Of a DNA stretch of 64,000 nt, positions 8,416 through 17,053 are shown piece by piece. Positions within the stretch are counted from its first letter, which is position 1. Each line of letters begins with the position of its first letter. The notes under the pieces were generated by a model, which was not told where the DNA came from, did not search any database, and worked only from the letters and a program-made list of their open reading frames with translations. This stretch comes from JACVRW01 sp963835705 (GTDB lineage: Bacteria > Actinomycetota > Thermoleophilia > Solirubrobacterales > Thermoleophilaceae), in contig CAWIGR010000011.1 of NCBI GenBank assembly GCA_963835705.1, positions 1 through 64,000 on the forward strand, read 5' to 3'. A program made the translations under genes and the position numbers.

Positions 8416-8778
8416 CCGCTCTCGAGCAGCGCCGACTACGGCTGACCGCCGACCGCCCGCGTGAGTCGGCCGTCCGCCCAGGCCAGCTCGTCGTCCGAGC
8501 AGGTCGTTGGGTCGTCGGGGGTGAAGTCGCGCTCGTCGCGCGCGCCAACAGCCGTCTACGCGCAAGAACGTGCCGTTTGCAGGAACCGCCGGCCCACGGC
8601 CGCAGCAGGCGTAACCTCGACCTTCTGCAGCGCCTGCAGAATGTCCGCGGTTCGGTCGAACGGAATTCGCCTCCAATTTCGCCTGTTTTCAGATCGGGCG
8701 CTGTGGCCGGTCGCAGCGAGTCCTCAGACAATCCTCGGGAACTCAGACGCTCCGGCGAACTGGGTGCGGCGGAAAAGG
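8416..8778. other. Gene-poor stretch before the IS66 element
   Basis: About 360 bp without a convincing gene. On the minus strand a short frame reading DFTPDDPTTCSDDELAWADG (near 8,530-8,470) has coding character and may be a C-terminal gene remnant, but I cannot name it. The 3' end (8772-8778) is the left copy of the IS target duplication. Confidence 0.4.
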
Positions 8779-10336
8779 GTAACCGTTCAGTCCTGGGTCA
8801 GGTGAGCGCGGGCAGTGGATCGCCGCGGCTGTGGGCGGTGAGCAGTTGGGTTAGGAAGTCGAACAGCGAGCGTCTCTGTTGGCGGCAGGTCGCGGCGGCG
8901 GAGAGCGCACGCTCGGCGAACCGTTCGCCGTCGTCGGAGCGGGTGGCGTGCGAGAGTTTTCGGTGGATGACCGGGCCGCGCAGCGCGCGCTCGGCGGGGT
9001 TGTTGGTCGGCTCGACGGCGGGGTGGCTGGTGAAGGTCCAGAGCGCGGGCCAGACCTTGAGCAGGTTGTTGGCAAAGCGGCGGTGCAGCCGCGTGCGCTT
9101 GCTCTTGCCACCGGCGTCTTCGAGCAGCGTGCGCAGATCTGACTGGATCGGCGCCAGGTCGGCTTGGAGGCGTGCGCGGTCGTGGTGCTCGTGCTGGTAG
9201 GCGCGCCACGCGGCGAACACGCGGCCGGTCAGCTCGAGTCCGCGCTCGCCGAAGGTCTGCTGCTCGGCGAGTCCTTCGCTGTGGCGACGAAAGTCGCGCT
9301 GCAGGTGCGACCAGCAGACCTGCCGCTGGTGCGGATCGAGGTGCTCGTAACCGGGCCAGCGGTCGGACACGATGATCCCCGAGAACGCGCCGATCAGCTC
9401 GTCGAACTGCTCGCGGTTGCAGTGCTCGGCGATCTGAAAAAGCGACGCGCCTGCGGTGGTCGCGGCCCACAGCGCACGCGAATCGCCGGCGGTCCGCCAG
9501 CCGGTCTCGTCGACGTGCAGCGCGGCCTGGCCGAGGACCCAGTCCCGCAGCCCGTCATAGGGGCCGGCGAGCGCGTCTGAGGCGTGCCGGCAGATCGCGT
9601 CCACGCTGCCGGTGCACAGCCGAGCGCCGAACAGCTCGGCCGCGAGCTCGCTGGCCGCGCGGCGCGAGATCCGGTTGCGCGCGGTCAACGTCACGATCGC
9701 CGCCCGCAGCCGGGGCCCGAACGCCGAGGACCCGATCCCAGCCGGCAACGCGGCCGTCGTCTCGGCACGGCAGTCCGGGCAACGCAGCCGCTGCGTGCGA
9801 TGCTCGACCAACAGCACGCTGATCGGCGGCAGCTCCGCCAGCTGGTGGCGCCCGAACCGGCCATCCGGCCGGCGCTCAGCCTCGCTGAACTCGTGACCAC
9901 AACCGCGGCAGCTGTCCGGGTAGTGCTCGACGATCTGATCGACCTGATCCTCCGGCGCGAGCTTGCGGCCCGCGCCTCGATGGCCCTCCTGCGCGCCCGC
10001 CTTGCGCTCGGCGCCCTCCTCGGCCAACAACTCCTTCGCCCTCGCGCGCGCGTCCGCCCGCCGCTGCTGGCGCGTCTTGGGCGGATCCTGCGACGGCGGC
10101 GCCGAGCTCGTGCGCGAGTCCCGCCGCGCCTCAGACTCCAGCCGACGGACACGCTCCTCGAGCCGCTCACCAGCAGCAGCCAGCCGCTCGACCGCGGCGG
10201 CCAACTCCAGAATGACCTCCACACAACGCTCACGCCCGCTGTCGTAGATCGCCTCCGCCTCGGCACGGTCCACACCGACAAATTCGGCGACAGACCGACG
10301 GACTCCTGGTTATGTAGCCCAGGACTGAACGGTTAC
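8779..10336 (-). mobile_element. Intact IS66-family (ISBst12-like) insertion sequence
   Basis: The element is 1,558 bp, bounded by perfect 19-bp terminal inverted repeats: GTAACCGTTCAGTCCTGGG at 8779-8797 and its exact complement at 10318-10336. The ends begin with GTAA, as in IS66. The 7-bp direct repeat GAAAAGG flanks it immediately (8772-8778 and 10337-10343). It has one gene, the transposase, and lacks the tnpA/tnpB accessory genes of typical IS66, which fits the ISBst12 subgroup. It landed in the U-tract of the hairpin adjoining a tRNA-Gly fragment. Confidence 0.95.
8798..10273 (-). CDS. tnpC: IS66-family transposase
   Basis: The 491-aa DDE transposase has an N-terminal coiled-coil/basic region, a zinc-ribbon with CRGC (122-125) and CPDC (165-168), and a catalytic domain. 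The proposed acidic triad is D255 in HVDETGWR, D304 in SDRWPGYE and E428 in TNNPAERAL, the characteristic IS66 motifs. The stop codon abuts the left terminal repeat and GTG is the likely start. The reading frame is intact, so the element may still be active. Confidence 0.96.
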   Translation of the reverse strand: MDRAEAEAIYDSGRERCVEVILELAAAVERLAAAGERLEERVRRLESEARRDSRTSSAPPSQDPPKTRQQRRADARARAKELLAEEGAERKAGAQEGHRGAGRKLAPEDQVDQIVEHYPDSCRGCGHEFSEAERRPDGRFGRHQLAELPPISVLLVEHRTQRLRCPDCRAETTAALPAGIGSSAFGPRLRAAIVTLTARNRISRRAASELAAELFGARLCTGSVDAICRHASDALAGPYDGLRDWVLGQAALHVDETGWRTAGDSRALWAATTAGASLFQIAEHCNREQFDELIGAFSGIIVSDRWPGYEHLDPHQRQVCWSHLQRDFRRHSEGLAEQQTFGERGLELTGRVFAAWRAYQHEHHDRARLQADLAPIQSDLRTLLEDAGGKSKRTRLHRRFANNLLKVWPALWTFTSHPAVEPTNNPAERALRGPVIHRKLSHATRSDDGERFAERALSAAATCRQQRRSLFDFLTQLLTAHSRGDPLPALT

Positions 10337-10337
10337 G

Positions 10338-10366
10338 AAAAGGCCTCATTTTGCAGGACTTTTTCT
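10338..10366 (-). terminator. Hairpin adjoining the outer tRNA-Gly 3' fragment
   Basis: On the minus strand AAAAGTCCT pairs with AGGCCTTTT (one mismatch) around an 8-nt loop, ending in CTTTT. It lies just beyond the tRNA fragment in the tRNA 3' direction and resembles the terminator of the intact tRNA-Gly. It is plausibly the original tRNA terminator, now displaced and interrupted at its tail by the IS. Confidence 0.6.
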
Positions 10367-10370
10367 AGGA

Positions 10371-10415
10371 GCGGCTGAAGGGATTCGAACCCTCGACCTT
10401 CTGCATGGCAAGCAG
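10371..10415 (-). repeat. tRNA-Gly 3' fragment, attachment-site copy A
   Basis: These 45 bp are identical to the 3' part of the intact tRNA-Gly(GCC), from the anticodon stem to the end of the acceptor stem. The 5' half of the tRNA is absent. Tyrosine-recombinase elements that integrate at the anticodon loop leave such copies, so this is a candidate outer attR of an island reaching up to 14.9 or 18.3 kb. Confidence 0.9.
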
Positions 10416-10523
10416 TAGCTCCGGCCCCCTGAGATCGCCCGAAATGCCTGTAAATCGAGAAGATATCTGGCGGCCCGACTGCAGGATGGATTCCAAGAAT
10501 TACGCCGAAATCGCAGGGGTTTA

Positions 10524-10542
10524 GACAATGAACGGACAATGA
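10524..10542. repeat. 11-bp-phased direct repeats beside copy A
   Basis: GACAATGA occurs at 10524-10531 and again at 10535-10542, one helical turn apart, 108 nt inside copy A. Near-identical GACAAT repeats occur beside the intact tRNA-Gly. Candidate recombinase arm-type sites. Confidence 0.55.
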
Positions 10543-10702
10543 AGAGCGAGCTGAGCTCCCGTTGGCCAGCCGATGCGACGCGCGGGTCGCGCCTCTCCGT
10601 CGCCTAGCCTCTCGGTCCGCATCTGACAACCCCCGCGGCATGCGACTGCCGAGTCGTGTCACCGCGGGAAGTGCGAAGCGCATTGTTTGATTTCTGGCGG
10701 TG

Positions 10703-11038
10703 TCAACGCTCGACCGCGGACTCCTCGTCCTCCACATCTCCTGCTTCCCGCGCGATTTCCTGTAGCTCCAGTAGGAGAGAGACGACCAGCATCATCCCGC
10801 TGAGGGCATTGACCGGTCGGTATTGCGGCCTCTCTACGCGGTGAAGCCTCGCATTGCGGTTGACGTCCGAGCGCACTGGCAAGCCTGTTGCCGGTCGTTG
10901 TTCTTCGAGGACCTTCGCGACGGCGTCAAGCACGGCAGCAACGCGTAGATCGTGGATGCCGGCCTCGTCGACGACCTCGCGGAAGCGCTCCTGCGCGTTT
11001 CGAAGTCGGTTGTAGCCAAGGTGTGCATGGATCGTCAT
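10703..11038 (-). CDS. Hypothetical protein
   Basis: A possible 111-aa protein beginning MTIHAHLGYNRLRNAQERF. It has alternating helical segments and a hydrophobic patch near residues 78-95. I recognise no family. The ribosome-binding site is weak and several overlapping frames are open, so coding status is uncertain. It lies inside the tRNA-Gly island between copy A and the TetR gene, on the same strand as the latter. Confidence 0.3.
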   Translation of the reverse strand: MTIHAHLGYNRLRNAQERFREVVDEAGIHDLRVAAVLDAVAKVLEEQRPATGLPVRSDVNRNARLHRVERPQYRPVNALSGMMLVVSLLLELQEIAREAGDVEDEESAVER

Positions 11039-11226
11039 CCCCAGCGTGGCTGCGGTCAGGGCCTGCGATGCACGGTGGTATCCGCTCCGGTAACTGAGCA
11101 GGCTCTCGGTCGTCGGACGCGACGAGGTACCAGCTCGGCTTGCTGCGCCAGGCCGGCTCGCTGACGGCGCGGTTGAGCGCCTCGACGCCCCAGGGTTTGG
11201 TTAGCTGCGCCGTGCCATAGACCCGG

Positions 11227-11859
11227 CTATGGCGGGGGAGCGGCGGGGTTGGCTGCGGCCTGCGTCAGCGACGTGGTGAAGAAGCGCTGCACCGTGTCGA
11301 GTGGCTGGGTGCTTTGGTTTGCTCGGCTCAAGATGAGGGCGCCCTCGAGAGCTGCGAGGAGTACGGAGGCGTCGTCCTCTGCGGTTGACTCCTGGACGCC
11401 GAATTTGACCAAGGCGGCGTGTATCGAGTCACGCCACTGATCGAGGAGGGCGCGAGCCTCTTGCCGTAGCCGGTCGTCTCCGCTGGCATCTACGACGGTC
11501 GCGGCGAGGGGACATCCCATCGTGAAGTTGCTTTCGACGAGCACTTGGCGCCAGGGGGCGAAAATTGCGTCGATCGCATCGGCCGGCGTGGCCGCCTCGC
11601 TGAGCCCTGACTCGGTGTCGTCTAGCACCTCGGCGCCGGCCAGTTTGAGGGCCTCGGTGATGAGCTGCGTCTTCCCGCCCGGGAAGTAGCGCTGGAGGGA
11701 CCCGCGAGGGCCGTCGGCGTGGGCAACGATCTGGCGAAGGCCGACGCCGTGAACACCGCGCTCGCGAACTAGCGCGGCCGCGCTGCGCACGATGCGGTCA
11801 CGGGCCGGCTGCTGCTCGCCGCTTCTCTTCGTCCGCGATGTCTCTTGCCGGGCGTCCAT
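11227..11859 (-). CDS. TetR/AcrR-family repressor
   Basis: The protein of about 210 aa has an N-terminal TetR helix-turn-helix (AAALVRERGVHGVGLRQIVA ... GSLQRYFPGGKTQLITEAL) and a C-terminal domain resembling LmrA/YxaF-type regulators. I place the start at ATG 11857-11859, because the upstream in-frame ATG (11,895) falls inside one of two palindromic operators. It is divergent from an alpha/beta hydrolase, and the two operators lie between them, so it probably represses both itself and the hydrolase. The inducer is unknown. Confidence 0.9.
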   Translation of the reverse strand: MDARQETSRTKRSGEQQPARDRIVRSAAALVRERGVHGVGLRQIVAHADGPRGSLQRYFPGGKTQLITEALKLAGAEVLDDTESGLSEAATPADAIDAIFAPWRQVLVESNFTMGCPLAATVVDASGDDRLRQEARALLDQWRDSIHAALVKFGVQESTAEDDASVLLAALEGALILSRANQSTQPLDTVQRFFTTSLTQAAANPAAPPP

Positions 11860-11880
11860 GAGGACAGCGTATCTGGGTGC

Positions 11881-11896
11881 GATGACGGTCGTCATC
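11881..11896. promoter_or_regulatory. TetR operator O1
   Basis: The 16-bp palindrome GATGACGGTCGTCATC has 6-bp arms around a 4-bp centre. It is 22 bp upstream of the chosen TetR start. Confidence 0.8.
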
Positions 11897-11926
11897 GGAG
11901 TCTGCTATCGTCCGCCGCACTCTCTC

Positions 11927-11942
11927 GATGACAGTCGTCATC
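11927..11942. promoter_or_regulatory. TetR operator O2
   Basis: GATGACAGTCGTCATC, identical to O1 except for one central base, lies 46 bp centre-to-centre from it and 46 bp before the hydrolase start. Two nearly identical palindromes in one divergent gap strongly indicate dimer-binding operators. Confidence 0.82.
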
Positions 11943-11988
11943 GGCTGCTTTTCAACCCGGTCGATTCAGCACCCAAAGGAGCGCACCA

Positions 11989-12885
11989 TTGAGCGAGGAA
12001 AGCGATCTGGAGACAACAACGATGAAGGCAGCAGGGTATTCGCCCATCGCTCCGCTCTTTCGAGTCTGCGACGGGCTGCGGATTCGGTTTGCTGACAACA
12101 AAGCGGACTCGTCGGCAGTGACCGTGTTGATGTTGAGCCCGTGGCCGGAGAGCCTCTGGGCGTTCCGAAGGATCTGGGACCGAGTGTCGGGGGCGGCGCG
12201 CGTGGTCGCGATCGACCTGCCGGGCTTTGGCCACTCAGACGGTCGCCCGGAGCTGATCGCACCGGATGCGATGGGCACGTTCCTTGCGCGCCTCATCGAC
12301 GAATGGGGCCTGGGCGCGCCGCACGTGGTCGGTCCGGACGTGGGCACCGCCGCCGCGTTGTTCTTGGCGGCCAACGCTCCAGACCGCGTCACGAGCTTGA
12401 CCATCGGTGGAGGCGCGGTGCGTGCTCCCATCGATGCCGGCGGCGCGCTCAAGGATGTCATCGAGGCCCCGAGCCTCGACGTCGTCCGACAGCTGGACGC
12501 CCGAACCAACATCGGGTTCGCCGTCGAGCCCGCGGCCGGTGCCGATAGCGAGCCCGACGTCCATGAGGACTACGTCAGCGCGTACGACCTCGGGCGCTTT
12601 GCCGAGTCCGCTCGCTTTGTCCGCCACTACCCCGAGCAGAACCCGGTGCTGCGCGGTCTGTTGCCTTCGATCACCACGCCGGCTCAGATCATCGCCGGAC
12701 GCGAGGACGACTTGGTGCCGTGGTCCAACAACGAGTACCTCGCCGACCTGCTGCCCAACAGCGAGATCCACCCACTGGATGCCGGCCACTTCGCGTGGGA
12801 GCAGGCGTCCGATGAGTACGGCCGTCTCATCGTCGAGTGGGTCACCGGCGGCTTCCAGCGGCTCGGTGGCGCGGTAACGGCCTGA
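11989..12885 (+). CDS. Alpha/beta-hydrolase, haloalkane dehalogenase/epoxide hydrolase type
   Basis: The 298-aa alpha/beta-hydrolase has an Asp in the nucleophile elbow: GPDVG, D117, rather than GxSxG. That places it with haloalkane dehalogenase/epoxide hydrolase-like enzymes. The catalytic His is H267 in DAGHF, and VAIDLPGFGHSDG marks the conserved N-terminal core. The usual HGxP oxyanion motif reads SPWPES. TTG at 11989 is preferred because AGGAG at 11977-11981 precedes it by 7 nt; ATG 12022 is the alternative. It is divergent from, and probably controlled by, the adjacent TetR gene. Substrate unknown. Confidence 0.87.
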   Translation: MSEESDLETTTMKAAGYSPIAPLFRVCDGLRIRFADNKADSSAVTVLMLSPWPESLWAFRRIWDRVSGAARVVAIDLPGFGHSDGRPELIAPDAMGTFLARLIDEWGLGAPHVVGPDVGTAAALFLAANAPDRVTSLTIGGGAVRAPIDAGGALKDVIEAPSLDVVRQLDARTNIGFAVEPAAGADSEPDVHEDYVSAYDLGRFAESARFVRHYPEQNPVLRGLLPSITTPAQIIAGREDDLVPWSNNEYLADLLPNSEIHPLDAGHFAWEQASDEYGRLIVEWVTGGFQRLGGAVTA

Positions 12886-13017
12886 GACCTCCGATGCGGG
12901 GAAGAACTAGTTGAACTCAGGGGCTGGTTCCGCGGCGTGGAAGACCGCAGCTCGAGCGGGTGACGACCCGCTCTGCGTCGCGCGCCCGCGAGACCCGGGC
13001 CCTCATGCCGCGATCCT

Positions 13018-14602
13018 ATGAGTGAGTACGCTCATCCTGTGGCAACGCCTGACAGCCCGATGCTGTCGGACTCGCAGCTCGCGACCCTGGCTGAGCTCGG
13101 TGACGAGCACACGGCCGATGTGAGCGACGTGCTCTACCGCGTCGGCGATCAGCGATACCCGTTCATCGCCATCGTCGAAGGCGAGGTGGCGATCGTCGAC
13201 GCGAGCCGGCCAGGAGATCATCCGCCACGGCCCATCCAGGTTCCTCGGCGAGCTGAACCTGCTCTCGGGACAGACCGTCTTCGTCACTGCGGTCGTCACC
13301 CAGCCCTTGCGCTACATCGCCGTCGACCGCGACGTGATGCGCGAGCTGCTGTTCGACGACGGGCCGCTGAGCGACCTCGTCCTGTCCACGTTCATCGCCA
13401 GGCGAGAGGCGCTCCAGACGGTGGAGGGCCTGGGCCTGCAGATCGTTGGCCCGCGCTCGTCCGACGCGACGATGCGGATGCTCGACTTCGCGCGCAGCAA
13501 CCGCCTGCCGTTCACCTGGCACGACGAGCTGCCTGCGGAGGGCGAAGCTCCCCTCGTGCGCCTGCCTGGTGGCGCGGAGCTGCGGGCGCCCTCGCGGGGG
13601 CAGGTGTTGCGCGCGATCGGGATCGGCCGCGAGCTCGCGCCGCGAGAAGAGGTCGACCTGCTGGTCGTAGGCGGGGGCCCGGCGGGACTCGGCGCAGCCG
13701 TATACGGCGCCTCGGAGGGACTCGACACGCTCGTCATCGAGAGCACCGTGCTCGGCGGGCAGGCAGGCTCCTCGCGCAGGATCGAGAACTACCTCGGCTT
13801 CCCCGCCGGCATCACCGGCACCGAGCTCGCCAGCCGCGCTGTCACCCAGGCGCGCAAGTTCGGAGCGCGGCCGGCGACGCCCTACCGGGCGATCGCGCTC
13901 GAGCCCGGCGACGGGCGCCACGTCGTGCGCCTCGAGGAGGACCACGAGATCGCGGCACGCGCCGTGATCCTCGCCACCGGCGCGGAATACCGGCGTCTCC
14001 CCGTCGACGGTCTCGCCGATTACGAGGGGCTCAGCGTCTTCTACGCCGCCGGGCCTCCGGAGGCGCAGCTGTGCGGCGCCTCGCGCGCGGGCGTCGTGGG
14101 CGGCGGCAACTCGGCCGGCCAGGCCGCCGTCTGGCTCGCGCGCGGCGGCGCGCTCGTGACGCTGATGCACCGCCGCGCAGATCTGCGCGAGACGATGTCG
14201 GATTACCTCGTGCGAGAGCTCGAGCGCTACGGCGTCGCGGTGCGCGACCGCAGCGAGATCGCGGCGCTGCACGGCGCGGACGGGCATCTCGATGCCGTCA
14301 CCCTCGCGAGCGGCGAGCGCGTGCCGTTCTCGTTCCTGTTCCTATTCCTCGGCGCCCGGCCGTGCACCGAATGGCTTGGCGACGCCGTGGACCGCGACGA
14401 GAACGGCTTCATCCTGACCGGTGCGGACGCGCATGCCGAGCACCTGCTCGAGACGAGCGTGCCCGGCATCTTCGCGGCCGGCGACGTGCGCTCAGGCTCG
14501 ACCAAGCGCTGCGCGACCGCGGTGGGCGAGGGCGCGATGGCCGTGCAGTTCGTCCACGAGCATCTCCGCGCGTCGGCGGATGTCCGAACACCGGCGATCT
14601 GA
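13018..14602 (+). pseudogene. cNMP-binding domain / thioredoxin-reductase-like flavoprotein, frameshifted
   Basis: Two frames together encode one protein of about 528 aa. The N-terminal cyclic-nucleotide-binding-like domain runs from 13018 to about 13300 (YPFIAIVEGEVAIVDAS, then FLGELNLLSGQTVFVTAVV in the next frame). The FAD/NAD(P) oxidoreductase follows, with GGGPAGLGAA (from about 13,672), VVGGGNSAGQAA and a terminal GIFAAGDVRSGS. One extra C near 13,207 breaks the frame. The reductase has a single Cys (LCGAS), not the CxxC of thioredoxin reductases, which fits the cNMP-fused subgroup. It could be a true pseudogene or a one-base sequencing error. Confidence 0.85.
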
Positions 14603-14643
14603 CCGGCGGCTCCAGCCTCTCTCCGAGGAGATCCGGGCGACCT

Positions 14644-14845
14644 TCAGGTCGCTGCGCTGACCTTGCGGTAGCTGCCGTTGCGGAACTCGTCGACGAGTCC
14701 CGAATGGGACGGCTTCCAACCGAGCTCGGCGCGCGCCCTGCCGGCGTCGGTGGCCTGATCCAGGAGCAGGACCTCGGCGAAGTAGTCACCCAACCGCGCC
14801 CTGGCCTCGGCTCGCAGGACCGTGGCCAGCAAGGCCGCCGAGGCA
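14644..14845 (-). pseudogene. C-terminal remnant of an NAD-dependent epimerase-type protein
   Basis: The minus-strand frame reads AALLATVLRAEARARLGDYF ... ARAELGWKPSHSGLVDEFRNG, typical of the C-terminal end of extended SDR/epimerase proteins (the E-L-G-W-x-P motif). Nothing upstream matches because the frame runs straight into tRNA-Gly copy B. It looks as if an integration or deletion at the att copy removed the rest of the gene. Confidence 0.6.
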
Positions 14846-14877
14846 CGGTTTGAGGCTCTGTAGAGCCTGATCGGAGA

Positions 14878-14922
14878 GCGGCTGAAGGGATTCGAACCCT
14901 CGACCTTCTGCATGGCAAGCAG
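14878..14922 (-). repeat. tRNA-Gly 3' fragment, attachment-site copy B
   Basis: A second exact 45-bp copy of the tRNA-Gly(GCC) 3' part, again without the 5' half. It splits the zone between copy A and the intact tRNA into two intervals of about 4.5 and 3.4 kb. A perfect AGGCTC/GAGCCT hairpin (about 14,852-14,867) lies just beyond it, but without a T-tract. Confidence 0.9.
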
Positions 14923-15028
14923 AACGCGGCGGACGGGTATGGCCCACAACGTGCCTGCAACAGGCGGTTTCTAGCGCGTCCGCGACGAGCCCGGGTGTTC
15001 GGAATTTCACGCCGATTTGCGGCGTTTT

Positions 15029-15047
15029 GAGGACTGATTGAGGACTG
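15029..15047. repeat. 11-bp-phased direct repeats beside copy B
   Basis: GAGGACTG at 15029-15036 and 15040-15047, spaced 11 bp, 106 nt from copy B. The sequence differs from the repeats at copy A but the geometry is the same. Candidate arm-type recombinase sites. Confidence 0.55.
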
Positions 15048-15192
15048 GGCAGCACCGCCACGTCATCGCGACCTCGTGTCTCGCTCCTCAGCGCCGCGGC
15101 GCCTTCGGGCTCACAGCATTCGGGGGACGCGACCCGGTGCCCTGCCGGGGCTGGGAAACCGCGTGGAGCACACGCGACGGCTGTCGCCGGCC

Positions 15193-15618
15193 CTAGCCGG
15201 CGTCGAACTCGTCGGCGAAATCCCAGATCCGGATGTGGTCGGGCTCGAGCCGGACGATGACGTCCGCGCCTCGGCGGGCCTCCGCGTCAGCCTCGGCTTC
15301 CTCATCGCCGTACCTGGCCACGATGCGGCGCGTGGTTTCGGTGACGCCGTCGTCGATGAACTGTGCCGAGCCTCGGACCTCGACGCCACGCAGCGGCGCT
15401 TCGGACTCGGCCACCAAGATCGTCGCTCTGGGGTCGCGCCGCAGATGCCGAGCCTTCACATTCTGCGTCTCGATCACCACGTTGAATGCGCCCTCGCGCC
15501 ATTCGTGGTAGACGGGAGAGAGCAAAACGGTTCCGTCGACCCTGAGGGTGGCCAACACCGCCACCCGCGGCTCGTCGAGGAAGGTGCCCAAGTCCTCAAC
15601 GGACAGGTTCGTCCGCAT
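15193..15618 (-). CDS. PPOX-class flavin/F420-dependent oxidoreductase
   Basis: The 141-aa single-domain split-barrel protein has an N-terminal LGTFLDEPRVAVLATLRVDG and central LSPVYHEW, AFNVVIETQNVKARHLRRDP and ATILVAESEAPLRGVEVRG. These are hallmarks of the actinobacterial PPOX/F420 family (pyridoxamine-oxidase fold). Such proteins reduce various substrates with FMN or F420H2 or bind haem. The start at 15618 (MRTNLSVEDL) is chosen over the upstream in-frame ATG at 15654 because similarity begins there. It is in the same orientation as LtrA but separate from it. Confidence 0.85.
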   Translation of the reverse strand: MRTNLSVEDLGTFLDEPRVAVLATLRVDGTVLLSPVYHEWREGAFNVVIETQNVKARHLRRDPRATILVAESEAPLRGVEVRGSAQFIDDGVTETTRRIVARYGDEEAEADAEARRGADVIVRLEPDHIRIWDFADEFDAG

Positions 15619-15705
15619 GGGCCCAGCGTATCGGTGTGCACGTTGATACACCAAGCGGCGCCTGGCGCCCTCGACGAGCGAGCGTGCCGCGGGTGCGGGC
15701 GTGCC

Positions 15706-16947
15706 CTAGTCCGGCTCGGGTACGTCACGCCTCGTCCGCAGCGTTCGGGCGAACGCGAAGGACCAGATCGCGATCAGGATCAGGTCAAGCAGCGCCGCGA
15801 GCAGCCAGGGCGCGGGGCGGGCCCAGCCGATCGCCAGCGCGGCCACGGCGCCGAGCAGCAACGCCACCGCGAGCGGGCGGTATAGGGCAGCGAGCCTCCG
15901 GTAATCGACGAGTGTGACGATCGTCGCCACGAGCGCGATCAGCAACGCCGAGACCGAGCCGGTCAGCAGCCAGCTCGAGGGCTCGGGCGTGCGGGCGTCA
16001 GCGGCGTGCTCGATCAGGCTCACCATGCCGGCGCCCGCTGCCGCCACCGCGAGCGCGATCGGGAGTTGGCTGTAGAGCCACAGCGCGAGCGACCCCGCGT
16101 CCTGCCGCGGCAGTCGCCGCCCGACGTAGTCGAAGTAGGTCCACCAGAAGCCGAAGGCGATGCTGAGCCCGAGGACGCCCGTCGCGACCGTGCGGAAGTC
16201 GAGGTCCTCGACCGCCAGCATCCCGTCGACGACGCCGAGGACCACCTCGCCGAGGACGATGATGATGAACAGTCCGTAGCGCTCCGCCATCGAGTCGGTG
16301 GCCCGAATCCCAAGCGAGTCGCTGGGCGAACGCAGCAGGTACACGACGACGAGCGCGATCGAGCCGACGACGACGGCGGCCCAGACGGCCAGTCGCGTGT
16401 CGTCCTCCATCCCCGCGCTGACGAGCAGCGCTCCGATCGATATCGCGAGCCCGGCGAGGTATCGACGAGCCCCTGGACGGTACGCGGGTCCGTCGGTCCG
16501 GTACACGGAGGCCCACTGCCAGACAAGGACCGCGAGCAGGATCGCGTACGTGATTGCGAACGACTCCCCGTCGGTGGTTGCCGCGTGCCCGGTGAAGACG
16601 GCAAGGACGGTGAGGATCCCCATCTGCAGGAAGATGAAGGAGCGGTTGCGACCGTCCTCGCGGCCGTGCAGTTCGTGAAACTCGGTGCCGTTGAACCAGC
16701 CGATCCAGATCAGCCCGAAGACGACGGCGAAATCGAGCACGCCTGACCACGAGATGTCCTCGGCCAGCGTGTGCGCCAGCTGGCCGATCAGCACCACGTA
16801 GACGAGGTCGTAGAAGAGCTCGAGGAAGCTGACCCTGCGGTCCTCGATCACCTCGCCGTGAGGCCGGGGTGGCCGCAGGAACCAGCGACGTAGCCCCGCG
16901 CGCAGCGTCACGGGTGGACCGGCGTCCGCTCCCGTCCGCTCGCTCAT
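15706..16947 (-). CDS. Low temperature requirement protein A (LtrA) family membrane protein
   Basis: The 413-aa polytopic protein has about ten hydrophobic segments. It opens with the family signature RRVSFLELFYDLVYVVLIGQ and includes FGLIWIGWFNGTEF, ERYGLFIIIVLGEVVLG and FGFWWTYFDYVGRR. LtrA proteins are conserved membrane proteins first linked to cold growth in Listeria; their biochemical role is unresolved. GGAGG (complement of 16956-16960) lies 8 nt before ATG 16947. It is island cargo between tRNA-Gly copy B and the intact tRNA. Confidence 0.9.
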   Translation of the reverse strand: MSERTGADAGPPVTLRAGLRRWFLRPPRPHGEVIEDRRVSFLELFYDLVYVVLIGQLAHTLAEDISWSGVLDFAVVFGLIWIGWFNGTEFHELHGREDGRNRSFIFLQMGILTVLAVFTGHAATTDGESFAITYAILLAVLVWQWASVYRTDGPAYRPGARRYLAGLAISIGALLVSAGMEDDTRLAVWAAVVVGSIALVVVYLLRSPSDSLGIRATDSMAERYGLFIIIVLGEVVLGVVDGMLAVEDLDFRTVATGVLGLSIAFGFWWTYFDYVGRRLPRQDAGSLALWLYSQLPIALAVAAAGAGMVSLIEHAADARTPEPSSWLLTGSVSALLIALVATIVTLVDYRRLAALYRPLAVALLLGAVAALAIGWARPAPWLLAALLDLILIAIWSFAFARTLRTRRDVPEPD

Positions 16948-17053
16948 CCCGCGTGCCTCCTTCGATAGCTTCGCGGGCGAAACATCTGCATGCGTGTGCC
17001 CCGCGCTCTGCGGAAGCGCGGGGCACATCTCCCAGCCGTTCTGGCTGCTTCGA

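Noticed and set aside
10346..10528. Short minus-strand frames containing 'LP CRRSRVRIPSAAP' near tRNA-Gly fragments (also at 14,409-14,960 and 17,948-18,352)
   Set aside because: These are spurious translations of tRNA-derived DNA, a well-known annotation artefact.
10371..14922. tRNA genes at 10,371 and 14,878
   Set aside because: Only the 3' 45 bp are present; no D-arm or acceptor 5' strand, so they are att fragments and not functional tRNAs.
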